Part shown: positions 23,262 through 34,330 of the stretch, piece by piece | Layout: the number at the start of each line of letters is the position of its first letter | Numbering within the stretch: position 1 is the first letter of the stretch | From: Guadua angustifolia | Taxonomy: Eukaryota > Streptophyta > Magnoliopsida > Poales > Poaceae | Assembly: GCA_036346375.1 (NCBI GenBank) | Contig: CM070508.1 | Coordinates: 39,018,862-39,082,861 of the forward strand | DNA: 64,000 bases | Direction of reading: 5' to 3' | Position numbers and translations under genes: made by a program | Notes under the pieces: generated by a model | What the model was told of the DNA's origin: nothing | Database searches by the model: none | What the model saw: the letters and a program-made list of their open reading frames with translations, nothing else

Positions 23262-24990
23262 CCGTCATGGTTTGCCTAAAGGAAAGTGGTGAGCTCGAGT
23301 TCCTTTTTGGGGCTGAGGTCGGCGCCTACCTTAATCATCTTGGATGGCTCCATTTGGTCGAAGGGCACCGTCTTGACCTCTTCACAGATCTTCTTTCCCT
23401 TCTTGCCGTCGTTAACTTGGTCGTTGGTGGCTCTGTCAGATGTGGAAGCTTGATTACTGCCTTCGGGTTTTTGGCGCTTAGCTCTCTCATCGCCGGTTCT
23501 AACTACCAATCGGTCGAGATGCTCAGCCATCTCCAGGCTCTTCTTGTCGCACTTGACCACCACGCGCTGATCCCCCTTGATCGTGAGGACTCCCTTTAGC
23601 GCCGACATCTTAACTATCTGGTACGCATAGATCACTACCGCCATGAACTTGCCCAGCATTGGGCGGCCCAGAATCACATTGTATGTGGTTTCAAAATCTG
23701 CTACGTCAAAGAGGATCTTCTCTGTACGGAAGTTATCCGACGTGCTGAATGTGACTGGCAACTCGATCTGACCCAGCGAGACAGCAGATAAGCGCAGAAT
23801 TATGCTGTGAAACGGCTTGGCTCCAGCTTTTATCTCGGTCCAGGGAATGCCCATGTTATCCAGTGTCTTCGTGAAGATGAGGTTCAACGAGCTTCCTCCA
23901 TCGACTAAGGTTCGAGCGACCTTGACATTTACAATGGTGGGCTCAACAACGACAGGATATCACCCTGGATGCAGAACCGAAGTTGTATGATCCATCTGGT
24001 CGAATGTGAATAGCATCTTTGACCACTTAAGGAATCAAGGGAGATCTGGCATGGTCAGATTGACTTCTCTCTCAACCGCCATGTACTGCCTCTCGGACTC
24101 ATACGTGGGGGACCCCCCGAAGATGTGTGCCAGCTTGTGCCCAACTCCCCGATACTCAGGTTCATCATCCTCAAGCTTGTCTTTAGTCTGCTCGATGCCA
24201 CACACGACGAGGGCAGCCTTAAGCTTCTGCTGGACTTTCATGCTGATCACCTGGCACTCGTCGAAGTCGTGCTTGTCCGAGTGATGGACGGGACAATACT
24301 TGCCTCCTTCGCAGCTTCGACCTTTGTTGTCGCCTTGGTTAAGCATCTTGCCCCTCTCGACTGCAGCCACAGTGGAGTCACCCTTGCGCTTCTCCACACA
24401 GTTCTTGTTCCTCTTCACCCCTTGCTTAGACTACTTAGCCTTGTCACTACCAAGCATTGGGTTATCGAGATGGTCTCAGGCTTTGGCGCAGATGGCGTAC
24501 TTATGTACCAATTTGAAGAGCTCCCTGGTGGTTCTAATCTTCCGGGTGGTGAGCTTCCCCTTCAGATCTCCATCCTTCACCCCGTTCTCGAATTCGACAA
24601 TCACTGCCTCATCCGAGATGTCGGGGATCAAGTTTCATTTGTCGCTAAAACATCGAATGAAGCTACACAGTGACTCTCCTGGCTTCTGCACCAACCAATG
24701 CAAGTCACTGCGTGTCCTGGGGTTTTCATATGTGCCTTGAAAGTTGGCAATGAACTGTGCTCGCAACTCGGCCCATGACGATATAGAGTGAGGTGGGAGG
24801 TTGAGTAACCAAGACCTGGCTGCCCCATTGAGCATGGTGAGCAGGTAGTTGGCCATCACCTTCTCGTTGCCTCTAGCTGCTCTCATGACTATTGTATAGA
24901 TCTGTAGCCATTCAACAGGATTGATCTTCCCTGAATACTTCTCCACCAAACCAGGCTTGAACTTATCCGGCCACCTGACTGATGCGACAC
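23262..24990 (-). pseudogene. Element E, Tat-type gag and protease fragment
   Basis: On the minus strand, gag begins near 24990 with VRWPDKFKPGLVEKYSG and continues through RSWLLNLP, FIANFQGTYE and GESLCSFIRCFSDK. A second gag part (24418-24035) contains CPVHHSDKHDFDEC, a histidine/cysteine motif. The retropepsin follows: DGGSS catalytic motif at about 23893-23908, LGQIELPVTF, and the flap-side motif YNVILGRPMLGKF, down to LELTTFL and an in-frame stop at about 23278. After ANHD the sequence switches to the antisense frame of element D at about 23261. Frames shift at least once between gag and protease. No RT, LTR or integrase belongs to this piece. Confidence 0.88.
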
Positions 24991-24991
24991 G

Positions 24992-25894
24992 GGGCCCAAT
25001 CTTCCGACAGGTAGACGATAACTCGATTGGTGGAGGACTCGACATAAATGATCCGGACTTCTGATCAGAACCGAATGAAACATGCAATCGCAACACCACG
25101 GTTCCGTTGGTTATCAACCGTGCCAAGACGCGGTTGACCTCACCCAGAAGGCTAGTTCCTACAAGCAAATTGAGAACACAAGCAAGAACGAAAAAGAAGC
25201 AATCTCAATTGTGAATTATATTAAGCACATGAAGTTGGGGTTCCACAAACCGAAGAACGGCAAAACTACGATAGCAGAATAATCTAAGCAAAACCCAAAG
25301 CATAACAATGATGGCTACGAGGTTTTAATACGTGAGAGGGGCGGCAGCTAGGGTTTCCGGCGCAGCCCTACTCCAAATACACGGGCCAAGGGGGGGTCTG
25401 TGCAACCCTAGGTCCTGCAAGGCCTTTGGGCCCAAGTGGAGGTGTCACAGCACCTGACAGATTCTGCATGTCATTTTGTTTTGATGATTTCTATTGATCT
25501 AGAAAGTGTTTGAATGTGAAACCACCTCCATTGGAAAGCTCTCATCGTGGGCTTCTCCGTAGAGTCCAAGAAGGCCTCAATCAAACTTTGTATGACCCAA
25601 ATATGATCGTTTTATTGATGTGCTGTCCTAAGACTCCGAACCAAAATTCGAGTCTGACTTGAGTTCGACTTTGATTCCAACAAGACTTGGACTTCGAGGA
25701 GCTTGTGATGCTTCTCCCATATTCCTAAGCAACAAGAAATTACAAGAATTTAGTAGAAACCCATGCAAGAAATAATGAGCAGCGAGGAACGAGTTCACTT
25801 GGTAGTTTAATTGTCATGCACGTGCTCTTGTAATTGGTCCTTGTATATCTTGAGGAGTCGTGTTGTACATATCCGAAGGAGTGATGTCCTCACA
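24992..25894 (-). mobile_element. Element F, 3' LTR of a CRM-like element (truncated)
   Basis: This segment aligns with the 5' LTR of element I (53632-54648), with shared landmarks such as GTTATCAACCRT and GTTGACCTCACC. On the minus strand it starts TGTGAGGACATCACTCC at 25894, directly after a polypurine tract (AGAGGGGGAGGA, 25895-25906). It loses homology near 24990, where Tat gag begins, so its 3' end is missing. Confidence 0.8.
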
Positions 25895-27331
25895 TCCTCC
25901 CCCTCTTGAATTGGAGTCATCCTCGACTCAAGCTCATCTTCTTCTCCCAAATATGGCTTCAAATCTGAAATGTTAAATGTGGGACTAACCCCAAAATTTG
26001 TAGATAGATCCAATTTGTATGCATTGTCTTTAATTTTATCAATTATCTTAAATGGACCATCAGCTCTAGGCATCAACTTTTATTTTCTTAATTCTAGAAA
26101 CCTGTCCTTTCTCAAATGCAACCAAACCAAATCACTCTGTTCAAATTTTATTTCTTTCCTACCTTTACTGCTAGTAATCCTATACTTATCAGTTATGTGC
26201 TCTATATTGTCTTTAGTTGTTTCCTGCAACTTAAGAATAAATTCAGCACGCTTCTTAGCATCCAAATTAAGTTTTTTAGAAGTGGGCAAAGGTAGTAAAT
26301 CAATAGGAGCACGTGGATTTAAACCATATACTACTTGAAACAGACTTACCTTGCTAGTAGAGTGTTTTGACCTGTTGTAAGCAAACTCAATATGCAGTAA
26401 ACACTATTCCCACATCTTCGAATTCTTCTTTAAAACAGCCCGCAACATGGTGGATAATGTGCGGTTAACGACCTCTGTTTGTCCATCAATTTGGGGATGA
26501 CATGTAGTAGAAAATAGCAGCTTCGTCCCCAATTTGTTCCAAAGTGATCTCCAAAAGTGACTCAAAAACTTTGCATCACGATTCGAGACAATAGTATTAG
26601 GCACTCCATGTAGGCGAACGATTTCCCTGAAAAACAAATCAGCTATGTTTGTAGCATCATCGCTCTTATTACAACGTATAAAATGTGCCATTTTGGAAAA
26701 ACGATCCACAACTACAAATATACTATCCCTCCACCTCTTTGTCCTAGGAAACCCTACAAAAATCCATAGAAATATCCTCCCAAGGTATACTAGGAACAGG
26801 AAGAGGCATGTAAAGATCATGTGGATTTAAGCGAGACTTAGCTTGATTGCATGTAGTGCAGCGTGACACGTAGCGCTCGACGTCGCGTCTCATCTTTGGC
26901 CAAAAGAAGTGGGCGGCCAGCACATCTTCAGTCTTCTTTGCTTCAAAATGTGCCATCAAACCTCCTCCATGCGCCTTCTGTAACAACAAAAGACGAACGG
27001 AGCTAGCTGGAATTCATAACTTGTTAGCACGATAGAGCAAACCATCATTCATCATGTATTTATTCCATATTTTCCCTTCTTTACAATGTTCATGCACTTC
27101 TTTAAAGTCCAAATCAGTAGCATATAAGTCCTTAATGGTCTCTAAACCAAAAATCTTATGATCAAATTGAGATAACATGGTATAACGCCTAGAAAGCGCA
27201 TCAGCAATCACATTGTCCTTTCATTTCTTATGTTTTATGACATATGGAAATGACTCAATATATTTTACCCATTTAGCATGTCGTTTATACAATTTACCTT
27301 GACTTCTAATATGTTTCAGTGATTCATGATC
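25807..27331 (-). pseudogene. Element F, CRM-like RNase H end and integrase
   Basis: Reading leftward, the minus strand encodes the end of RNase H (DHESLKHIRSQ, then MIADALSRRYTM at about 27211). The integrase zinc-binding domain follows (AHGGG, CTTCNQAKSRLNPHDLYMP). The core has FVVVDRFSKMAHF, IVSNRDAKFLSHFW and CHPQIDGQTEVVNRTL, and the C-terminus has DLVWLHLRKDRF and GPFKIIDKIKDNAYKLDL. The protein ends at 25807, about 29 codons inside the LTR, as happens in some chromoviruses. Frameshifts occur near 26750 and between 26404 and 26289. The wording of the C-terminus is what I associate with the CRM clade. The rest of pol is cut off by LTR G at 27331/27332. Confidence 0.85.
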
Positions 27332-28290
27332 TGTCGGCGTGTTTATATCAGACAGTATTGGTTCGGGTGTATAATCGAATTTCAGTAGAGGGGGATCTTC
27401 ACAACTATGTCACTCTCGACTCTCTTCTCGAGATGAGCAGGACAGGAAATTCAAGAACACACAGGAATTTACCTAGGTTCGGGCCCCCAATGCGGGTAAC
27501 AGCCCTATGTCCTGCTCAAGCTCGTGTTGCTCTAGTATATCGCTTGTTCTTAGTTCGCCCGATCTTTCGATTGTTCGAGCTTTGGATCACTTCTCTATTG
27601 TGAACTGATCGACCGACCTCCCCCACCCCTTGTACACTAGCTCCCTTATATACTCCCGAGACTGGCTAGGGCAAGTGGAGGGAGTGGTTTTACATTAATT
27701 ATATTGATTGTGTCGAGTCCTATCGCTACTGTCCTTCTGAGCCTTTTTGTCTACACCGTTGCTGGACACCGCCTATCTTCGGATTGCTCGAAAGGAGGGG
27801 TTCAGACACTGTGTGATGAACGCCTAGAACATGTGTCTCCCCAGCCTGCCCTAGGCGGTGCAGATGGAATGGGAGTTGGTGGAGCTAGCTCAGTCGGAGG
27901 GACAGGTCATCATACCGTCAGGGAGCCACACCTATTTAATGGCTCTCAGGCACATTGTAACAGCTCCATGTGCATTTAATGGCTCCCAGCTTTGTCTGCA
28001 TGGATGACTGACAATGGGCCCGCCTACTCATCGGACGACCACGTGGCCTGGTTACCCGACTGCTCTCTGAGTGGTCATGTGTCCTGGTCGTCAAGGGCTG
28101 TGACCTGGTCGTCTTGGGTTGGGACCTAGTCGCCCGACTGCTCGCCGGGTAGCCACGTGTCCTAGTCGCCCGTCAAGCCTCTCTTCAGCAGATTGAGTCT
28201 TTTATACAGGACCTTCTTCTTTCTATATCTTGCGCACATGGCCCCACTTGACAGCGGTGGAGAGAGTACCCCGGTGTAGAATACACCGAC
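27332..28290 (-). mobile_element. Element G, 3' LTR (959 bp)
   Basis: It starts TGTCGGCGTG and ends ACACCGACA on the plus strand and is matched by 35988-37061 in the same orientation. A purine tract read on the minus strand (CTAGGGGCTAC) adjoins its inner side at 28291-28301, so in element orientation this is the 3' LTR. Its outer flank is RNase H coding sequence of element F, while the other LTR is flanked by copia sequence. The two 5-bp flanks (TGATC and GCAGC) do not match. Confidence 0.88.
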
Positions 28291-28517
28291 AGTAGCCCCT
28301 AGATCTACCTTGGAGCGTGCCTTAGAAGATTTCAGAGATATTCTTTTGACCCTGGCGCGCTCTTGGACGGGTCCCATCTTTACACACGCAACCATACAGA
28401 TTCTCTCTACAACCGCCGCAACTCTTCAGGTCTTGTCGTCTCACACCATTATGATCTTTCTGCGAACCATCGGTTCGTGGGGGCGCGACTCCTCGCGTCC
28501 TGATGCCGCACACAGCT

Positions 28518-28525
28518 TATAAATA
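28518..28525 (+). promoter_or_regulatory. TATA box of the antisense gene in element G
   Basis: TATAAATA lies 138 bp before the ATG at 28656 and just inside the 3' LTR. It is on the strand opposite to gag-pol, so it would drive antisense transcription independent of the LTR promoter. The downstream sequence is pyrimidine-rich (TTGCTTTCGTTGTC), as in plant 5' leaders. Confidence 0.6.
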
Positions 28526-28655
28526 GGCATGTCCGCCTCTCCGTGATTCGCACTCTTATTGCTTTCGTTGTCTAGACTTTCTTGCTTCCTTCATCTTTTG
28601 CTTACATATTGCGAGCTTCTTTGCCGCCACGACACGAAGACAACACTCTGGCCAC

Positions 28656-29990
28656 ATGGCTCAGCCGCTTCCTCCTTCGGTGATGGATGAGTCAGGGTTG
28701 GGGATGGTCCTTTGCCTGGCCCCCGAAGGGGCCCTCTGCCTCAGGGCGGGCACCGTCTCGCCAAAATGCAACCTTGGGTAGGTGATTACCTTCGTCTGGG
28801 CGTTGGTGGCAGGCATGGTGCCTCCTTATTCTAATTTCTTCCTCACCGTCCTTCACTTCTACGAGATCACCATCTTCACCTCACCCCCAACTCCATCGTC
28901 ATCCTCTCCACCTTCGCATACCTCTGCAAAATGTTCGTGGGGGTGATGCCGAATCTTCCTCTCTTCCAATACTTCTATACTCTCCATGGCTCCACTGATG
29001 GTGGCGTCGTGGGGAGTTGCCATTTCCACCTTTGTGATGGCTCAGCCTCCCACTACATCCCCCTCTAGATGAAGACCACCTGGAAGATGTGGAGGAACGA
29101 GTGGTTGTACATTGCTGATGACAGCGGCCATGAAGTCCTAGGGTTGCCGTCTGCGCCGGCAGCTGCCATTGACAATTGGGGTTCCCTCGTCGAGGAGATG
29201 GTGGAACTCCGGTCCATGGTGGCCCGCATCGACGATTCTTGAGCCTCCAAGCCGCCAGGTCTTGGTCGTCGAGGACTTCTTGGCTCGGCGGATTAGCCCC
29301 CTGCGGCGACGTGTCAGGCTAGCCTGGCAATACACCGGCGATCACGACATCACCCACACGTACCTAGGCCATATGTTTCCGCCCGTCTTTTTGCCTGTTT
29401 TACCTTCGTGGCCACCAACAACTGGTTGACGTCTTTTGTCTTTGGCTAGGTGCCAAGAATTTGAGAGTCGCTGGGGTCGAGGCCTAGGTGATTGGGCTGC
29501 TACTACAAATGCCGAGCAGCCCGAGCTTCCTGACCGAAGCCCAGCCGCTTTGCCAACTGCCGCCGGCGGAGCGGCACGCGATCACGGCATGCTTCCCCTC
29601 GATGGACTCCACCGGGAGGGCCGCGATATCACCTCGTGCCCCCTGACGATAAGGGGGAGTCCGGCTCTTGCTAATGACCGGAGCGCGGGGAAACGGCTGG
29701 CCATCATCGACGCTTCGAGTTTGGACCCGAAGAGACCCAGTGCCGCATGCATCTCCTCTTCTTCTAGCCCCTCCACGCCTCTGAGCATGATAGGGGCTGG
29801 GTCTTCTCTAGGAGCCGCCGCGCCTTCCGCCGGGAAGGACGCAGCGTAGCCGCCCCCTCCACCTCCGGCACTGGCACCAGTGGTGGTGCCGATGCTGGTA
29901 CCGACAATGCAAAGCGCTGCGCCAAGGAGTGGGCTCGCACTTCGCGTTTCTTCCGTCCTCTTCGGGGGCGCTTCTGCCACGTAAGCTTCT
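28656..29990 (+). pseudogene. Antisense gene of element G ('putative gypsy-type transposon' domain family)
   Basis: The ATG at 28656 opens MAQPLPPSVMDESGLGMVL, which reaches a stop after about 42 codons. In shifted frames, 28800-29070 encodes VPPYSNFFLTVLHFYEI and then LTPNSIVILSTFAYLCKMFV and LFQYFYTLHG. This fits the domain often annotated in plants as putative gypsy-type transposon (PF04195 as I remember it). A WRNEWLYIADD-like segment at about 29090 and an alanine/proline-rich region (29480-29980) follow. Several stops and frameshifts make it non-functional. It is antisense to gag-pol of G and has its own TATA box. The C-terminal block expected at the end is missing here and reappears at 30448. 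Confidence 0.7.
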
Positions 29991-30430
29991 TTTGTTTGAC
30001 ATGTACATAGGCCTTTCGACCATTATGAATGAAAATACCTTGTTTTTACCTATTGTTGGCTTTTACCTGTTGTCTGCCCTTGTGCGTGCTTGCTCGTGAT
30101 TGGTTCGATTCAGCGCCAAGCGACCAGCCCCCGAGCATATTGCACGGGCCCTCTGGGTGACCAGATGGATCGATGATTAGGAGTTTTTTCTGCAATCACA
30201 TAGAGCCACTCCAAACACGAGCGAAGGTTAAGCCATGCTTATTAGGAATAAACAGGCAAACAATCACACAAAGCCTAAGTCCCTGCCATTGAGTGGGCGG
30301 GGGCGCACACTAGGTTGTCATTTTCCTATCACCATCCAGAGCATAATCCCTTGTACTTTACCGGGACTAGACTAGAGAACTGCGAGGCTAGGGAGCAGGT
30401 CATGTAGAGGCGGGGCAAATGATGGGTGGA
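29985..30430 (+). other. 3' untranslated segment and repeat unit (element G, inverse of 22420-22865)
   Basis: This stretch is the reverse complement of the corresponding part of element D. It includes CGAAAGGCCTATGTACATG read on the minus strand, followed by a partial ~200-bp repeat unit at 30360-30430. No open frame of note. Confidence 0.65.
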
Positions 30431-30447
30431 ACATTGCCGGCCTTCCT

Positions 30448-30775
30448 GCGGCGCACTATGCTCCCAGCATCACCCTTGTTGCTGAAGCCCTTGCCAGCCT
30501 TCCTGCCGCCTTGGCGGACCGCTCCGCCTAGGAGGGGTGGGAAGTCGCGATCGCCACGGCGGCCTTCGTCTTGATGTGCTACGCTCGTCGCGATGACTCC
30601 TTCATCTTGAGTGTGACCCCACCCAAGCACCGACGCGGGTGCGCGAGGCGGTGGAGCACGTAGCCGGGCTAATGGAGATGGTGCCTCCACCCGCCGCCGA
30701 AGTAGAGGAAGAAGTCGGGGAGGACGCCGGCAATATTGAGATTGCCGACGATTAGTTTGGGTGACTGCCTTTGCC
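30448..30775 (+). pseudogene. Displaced C-terminal block of the antisense ORF (element G)
   Basis: The plus strand encodes a diverged, frameshifted version of the 22900-23261 frame (HYAPSITLVAEALASLPAAL, FVLMCYARRDDSF) and ends in GAT-TAG at 30753-30755. In element D this block comes before the shared 3' untranslated segment. Here it comes after it and directly abuts the truncated integrase at 30775/30776. This order suggests rearrangement, for example a template switch during reverse transcription. Confidence 0.65.
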
Positions 30776-31090
30776 ATCTTACCAACTCACAAGCATCCTG
30801 GAGGGTGGTAGGCCAATAGAATCCCTGGCGGTAAGCTTTACCGACCAGTGTCTGACTGGGCATATGGCACGCACACATGCCCCCATGGATATCAGAGAGC
30901 AGCTTGCTGCCTGCTTCCCGAGTGATGCACTTCAGGAGAATTTTGTTTCTACTCTAGCGATATAGGTCCCCACCTATCAAAGTATAGCACTTGGCCTTGC
31001 GTGAAATTCTCTCAGCTGAAGCATCGTCATCGAGGATCACTTGATCACACAGGAAGGCCAGGATGGGATCCATCCACTGACCCCCCCCGA
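30776..31090 (-). pseudogene. Element G integrase, zinc-binding part only
   Basis: The minus strand encodes the linker (WMDPILAFLCDQVILDDDAS) and then the start of an integrase HHCC domain (MCACHMPSQTLVGKAYRQGF YWP, split here, and DACELVR). It stops abruptly at 30776, before the cysteine pair and the catalytic core. The missing integrase core means G could not have integrated with its own enzyme. Confidence 0.8.
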
Positions 31091-31217
31091 CCAAGTGTGG
31101 TGATCACGTGGTGATTGCTTGGGTACTCCGCCTGGCCGAGCATTTCCACCAATACCGCCTTGGTGGTGTTATCGTTCTAGCTCCCGAAACTGGGGGATAT
31201 AGCAGCAGCGTCGTCGA

Positions 31218-31690
31218 CCCTGCCAGAGTTGGGGGCCGAGATGGGTGCGTTGACTCCCTGTGTAGGATCGGGGGATATGGCAACCGCATCGTTGGCCCCA
31301 CCAGAGTTGGGGGCCGAGACAGATGCGTCACCTTCCCTCACAGGATCGAGGGATGTGGCAGCTGCGTCGTCGGCCCCACTGGAGCTGGGAACCGAGACAT
31401 GTGTGGGCCCTCCCTACCTGGAATTGGAGGATGGAACAGCCGCACCATTGGCCCCGCCGGAGTTGGGTGTTGCAATGGATGGTCGCACAAACCTTCTTTC
31501 GAAGACTTGGACCGGAACCGACCCATCATTGGCCCCACCGGAGATCGGGGCGACAATGGACTGTCGGGCACTATCATCCCCACCGAAGACCGAGGAAGCG
31601 ATAGACGGTCTCGCGAGACTCCTTTCGGAGGGGCGGACTGGAATAATAGCGCCATCGGCCCCGCTGGAGTTGGGGGCAGCGATGGACGGT
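31218..31690 (-). repeat. 78/81-bp tandem repeats between extra RNase H and integrase
   Basis: Seven units begin, by their CCCC(A/G)CC-type segment, near 31218, 31296, 31374, 31452, 31533, 31578 (short, degenerate) and 31659. Spacing is 78, 78, 78, 81, then 45 and 81 bp. The multiples of three keep the minus-strand frame, which reads variants of ARPSIAxPNSGGA. The array lies where a variable linker is expected. Confidence 0.85.
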
Positions 31691-31734
31691 CGGGCAAGCC
31701 TTTCCTCGAAGACTCCAACCGGGTCAGAAGCCTT

Positions 31735-32185
31735 TGATGAGGCAAGCTGCGAAAGCTCGTCCGCCAAATGATTATCGCGTCGGGGGATTTGGATGTACCC
31801 CAGCCCGTTGAAGTGGCCCTCCATCCTCCTGACTTCCGCCAAGTAGGAGGCCATCATGGGATCAGAGCACTAGAACTCCTTTCGCGCTTAGTTGACAACG
31901 AGCAGAGAGTCGCCCTTGATGATCAGACGTCGGATGTCGAGCACAGCGGCGTCACGTAGCCCCACCAGCAGCCCTTCGTATTTGGCGATATTATTGGTCG
32001 CCTTGAGGTCCAAGACGATCAGGTACCGTTGGGTGTCCCCGGTCGAGGAGACCAAGACAGACCCAGCCCCCGCGCCCTCGACCCGAAAAGAGCCATCGAA
32101 GAACAGGGTCCATGGGGGGAGCGTGGGTGCTCCTTCAGCTTTAAGAGTGGAGGGAGTCCACTCGGTGACGAACTCGCCCAACCTC
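31735..32185 (-). pseudogene. Element G additional (archaeal-type) RNase H
   Basis: Directly after the ordinary RNase H, and in another frame, the minus strand encodes WTLFFDGSFRVEGAGAGSVL, LKATNNIAKYEGLLVGLRDA and IKGDSLLVVN. After a break come the end MMASYLAEVRRMEGHF and PRRDNHLADELSQLAS. The D, E and D residues of this RNase H type are visible (FDGS, AKYEG, KGDS). A second RNase H after the first is a hallmark of the Tat lineage. The frameshift near 32180 and a stop near 31870 break it. Confidence 0.88.
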
Positions 32186-33530
32186 TAACTCTTGATGGTA
32201 GTGCGCGGGTGAAACTTGAGGCAAAATTCACCTTGTTCCACCGACCACTTGGCGACGCAACCTTCGACTTCACGATTGTGGAGTATCTCTCGAAGTGGGT
32301 AGGCTGTGACCACATGATCTCCCGTCCCTGGAGGTAGTGTCGAAGCTTCCGGGACGCCACCAGAACAGCGTAGAGCATCTTCTGGGCTTGCGGATATCTG
32401 GTCTCCGCGTCAGATAGCACCTTGCTGATGTAGTATACTGGTCTCTGGACACCTTCCCTCTCCCCCATTAGCACCGCACTCACTACCACCAGGGTAGCCA
32501 CAATATATAGGAGCAGCGGCTCGTCGGGAGTAGGAGCGACCAACACCAGGGTGGAGGAGAGGTATTTCTTCAGGTCTTCAAATGCTTGTTGGGCTTCAGG
32601 CATCCATTCAAAGTGGTTGGTGTTCTTCAATAGCTTGAACAAGGGGAGTCTTTTTTCTCCTAGACGGGTGATAAATCGCCCGAGGGACGTCAGGCAGGCA
32701 GTTAGACATTGGACGTGCTTGAGTCCAGTCGGCGGCTTCATGTGTTCGATAGCCGCGATATTGTCGGGATTGGCCTCAATGCCCCGACTGGACACGAGGA
32801 ATCCCAACAGCTTCCTAGAGGGTACGCCAAAGACGCACTTCTCGGGATTGAGCTTCAGGTGATTCTTCCTGAGGTTGGCGAAGGTTTCGCTCAGATCCTC
32901 AATTAGCCCTTCACTCTTTTCAGACTTCACCACCAGGTCATCGACGTATACCTCCAGGTTCCGTCCGACCTGTGGTCTAAAAGTGTCATGCATGGCACGC
33001 TGATAAGTAGAAATGGTATTTTTTAACCTAAATGGCATTCGAATGTGGCAATAAACACCCATAGGAGTTACAAACATGGTCTTTTCTTCATCTTCTTTCA
33101 CCATGCTGATCTGGTGGTACCTGGAGTACGCATCCAGAAGGTACAGCAGCTCGCACCCTGCCATAGAATCCACGATCAGGTCAATGCGTGGCAAGGGGTA
33201 CGGATCCTTTGGGTAGGCCTTGTTGAGGTCGGTGAAGTCGACACACATTCGCCACTTCCCGTTGGATTTCTTGACGAGCACGGGGTTAGCAAGCCATTCG
33301 GGGTGAGTGACTTCTTTGATGATACCCGCGTGCAGCAGCTTCTCCACTTCCTTGCAGATGGCATCCTGACGGTCGGGGGCCTGGCACCGCACCTTTTGCT
33401 GGACCGGGCGTGCCTCCGAGAGCGTTGCCCATTTGTGCTCGATCACCTCCCTAGGGACCCTTGTCATGTCGGACGGTTTTTAGGGAAACACGTCTGCGTT
33501 AGACCGGAGGAAGGTGACGAGCACGTCTTC
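32150..33530 (-). pseudogene. Element G reverse transcriptase and RNase H
   Basis: One open frame (33467 to about 32180) contains VPREVIEHKW, FTDLNKAYPKDPYPLPRIDL, LLDAYSRYHQI and FVTPMGVY. The RT catalytic motif is VYVDDLVV (near 32940), followed by LNPEKCVFGV. The connection and RNase H region is visible in QAFEDLKKYL, PVYYISKVLS and ASRKLRHYLQGRE. The RT palm is nearly intact; an F is present where many relatives have MPFGLKNA (here MPFRLKN). The frame is disrupted just after RNase H. Upstream it is separated from protease by a stop at about 33480. Confidence 0.92.
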
Positions 33531-34330
33531 CTATTTGGCGCCAAGGTTTGCGCCCAGCTTGACGGTCCTTTCAGGCTCGTCGACCACCTTAACCTCGCCG
33601 AACAGGCTGGGCGAGGCACGGGTCCTCACTGGAGGGGCTCCCGAGTAGACAGCGTCAACATGCCGCGCACAGGTGGCGCCCGCCAGGTCCAAGGCTTGCT
33701 TATCGCAACGCAGGGCCTCTGGCTTATCCACCTAGATGCTTATGGGACCTCTAGGCCTCGGTATCTTCACCACCATATAGGCATAGTGGGTGGCCGCTAT
33801 GAACCTGACCAACGCGGATCGGCCAAGCAAGGCATTGTAGGGGAGGTTGAAGTTGGCGACGTCGAAATCCACCAACTCCGTGTGGTACTTGTCCACGTTC
33901 CCAAAAGTGACGGGAAGGTGGACTTCGCCCAAAGGTATTGAGCCAGCCCCTGGGGTGACTCCGTAGAAGGGGAGTATGAGGTTGATGGAGCTCCCCCCAA
34001 CGATTAGCACATGCCCGAGCTACACGTTTCAAACCGTGGGCGTGACCACGATCGGAAGATGCCCTAGGCTGGCGGTGCTTGCAGGGTGGTCGGCGCGGCT
34101 GAAGGTGATCGGCTCCTCCGACCACCTTAGCGACATAGCCGCCCCCGCGCTTGGTACGGCGGCGCAGACTTCCCTCATCAGGAGCTTGTACTTCGTGTTG
34201 GAGGCGTGGGTGGCCGAACCGCTATGGATGTAGGCCACCCTATGCTCCACCTGCTGGAAAGGTAGCTGGGCGGAGTCGTCTCCCTTGTCATCGTCGTGAG
34301 GAGGGCGGCATTCCCTTAGCCGCTGCTCCA
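33531..34330 (-). pseudogene. Element G protease region
   Basis: The minus strand encodes VAYIHSGSAT and SLRWSEEPITFSRADHP before the retropepsin, then LIVGGSSINLILPF at 34010, where the catalytic aspartate of the usual DGGSS is valine. LGEVHLPVTFGN and YNALLGRSALVRF follow. In-frame stops lie near 33733 and 33530, and one separates 34028 from 34010. The loss of the aspartate makes the protease inactive independent of the stops. Confidence 0.88.

Noticed and set aside
27332..28290. A self-standing DNA transposon with TGTCGG inverted ends
   Set aside because: The same sequence at 35988-37061, a purine tract and a primer-site-like leader on the inner sides identify both as LTRs.
31108..31771. 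Plus-strand frames across the tandem repeats
   Set aside because: The repeat unit is a multiple of three, so several frames stay open; the minus-strand frame continues the RNase H and is the real one.
33045..33941. A 298-codon plus-strand frame
   Set aside because: It is the exact antisense of the RT and protease of element G, whose domains are clear on the minus strand.
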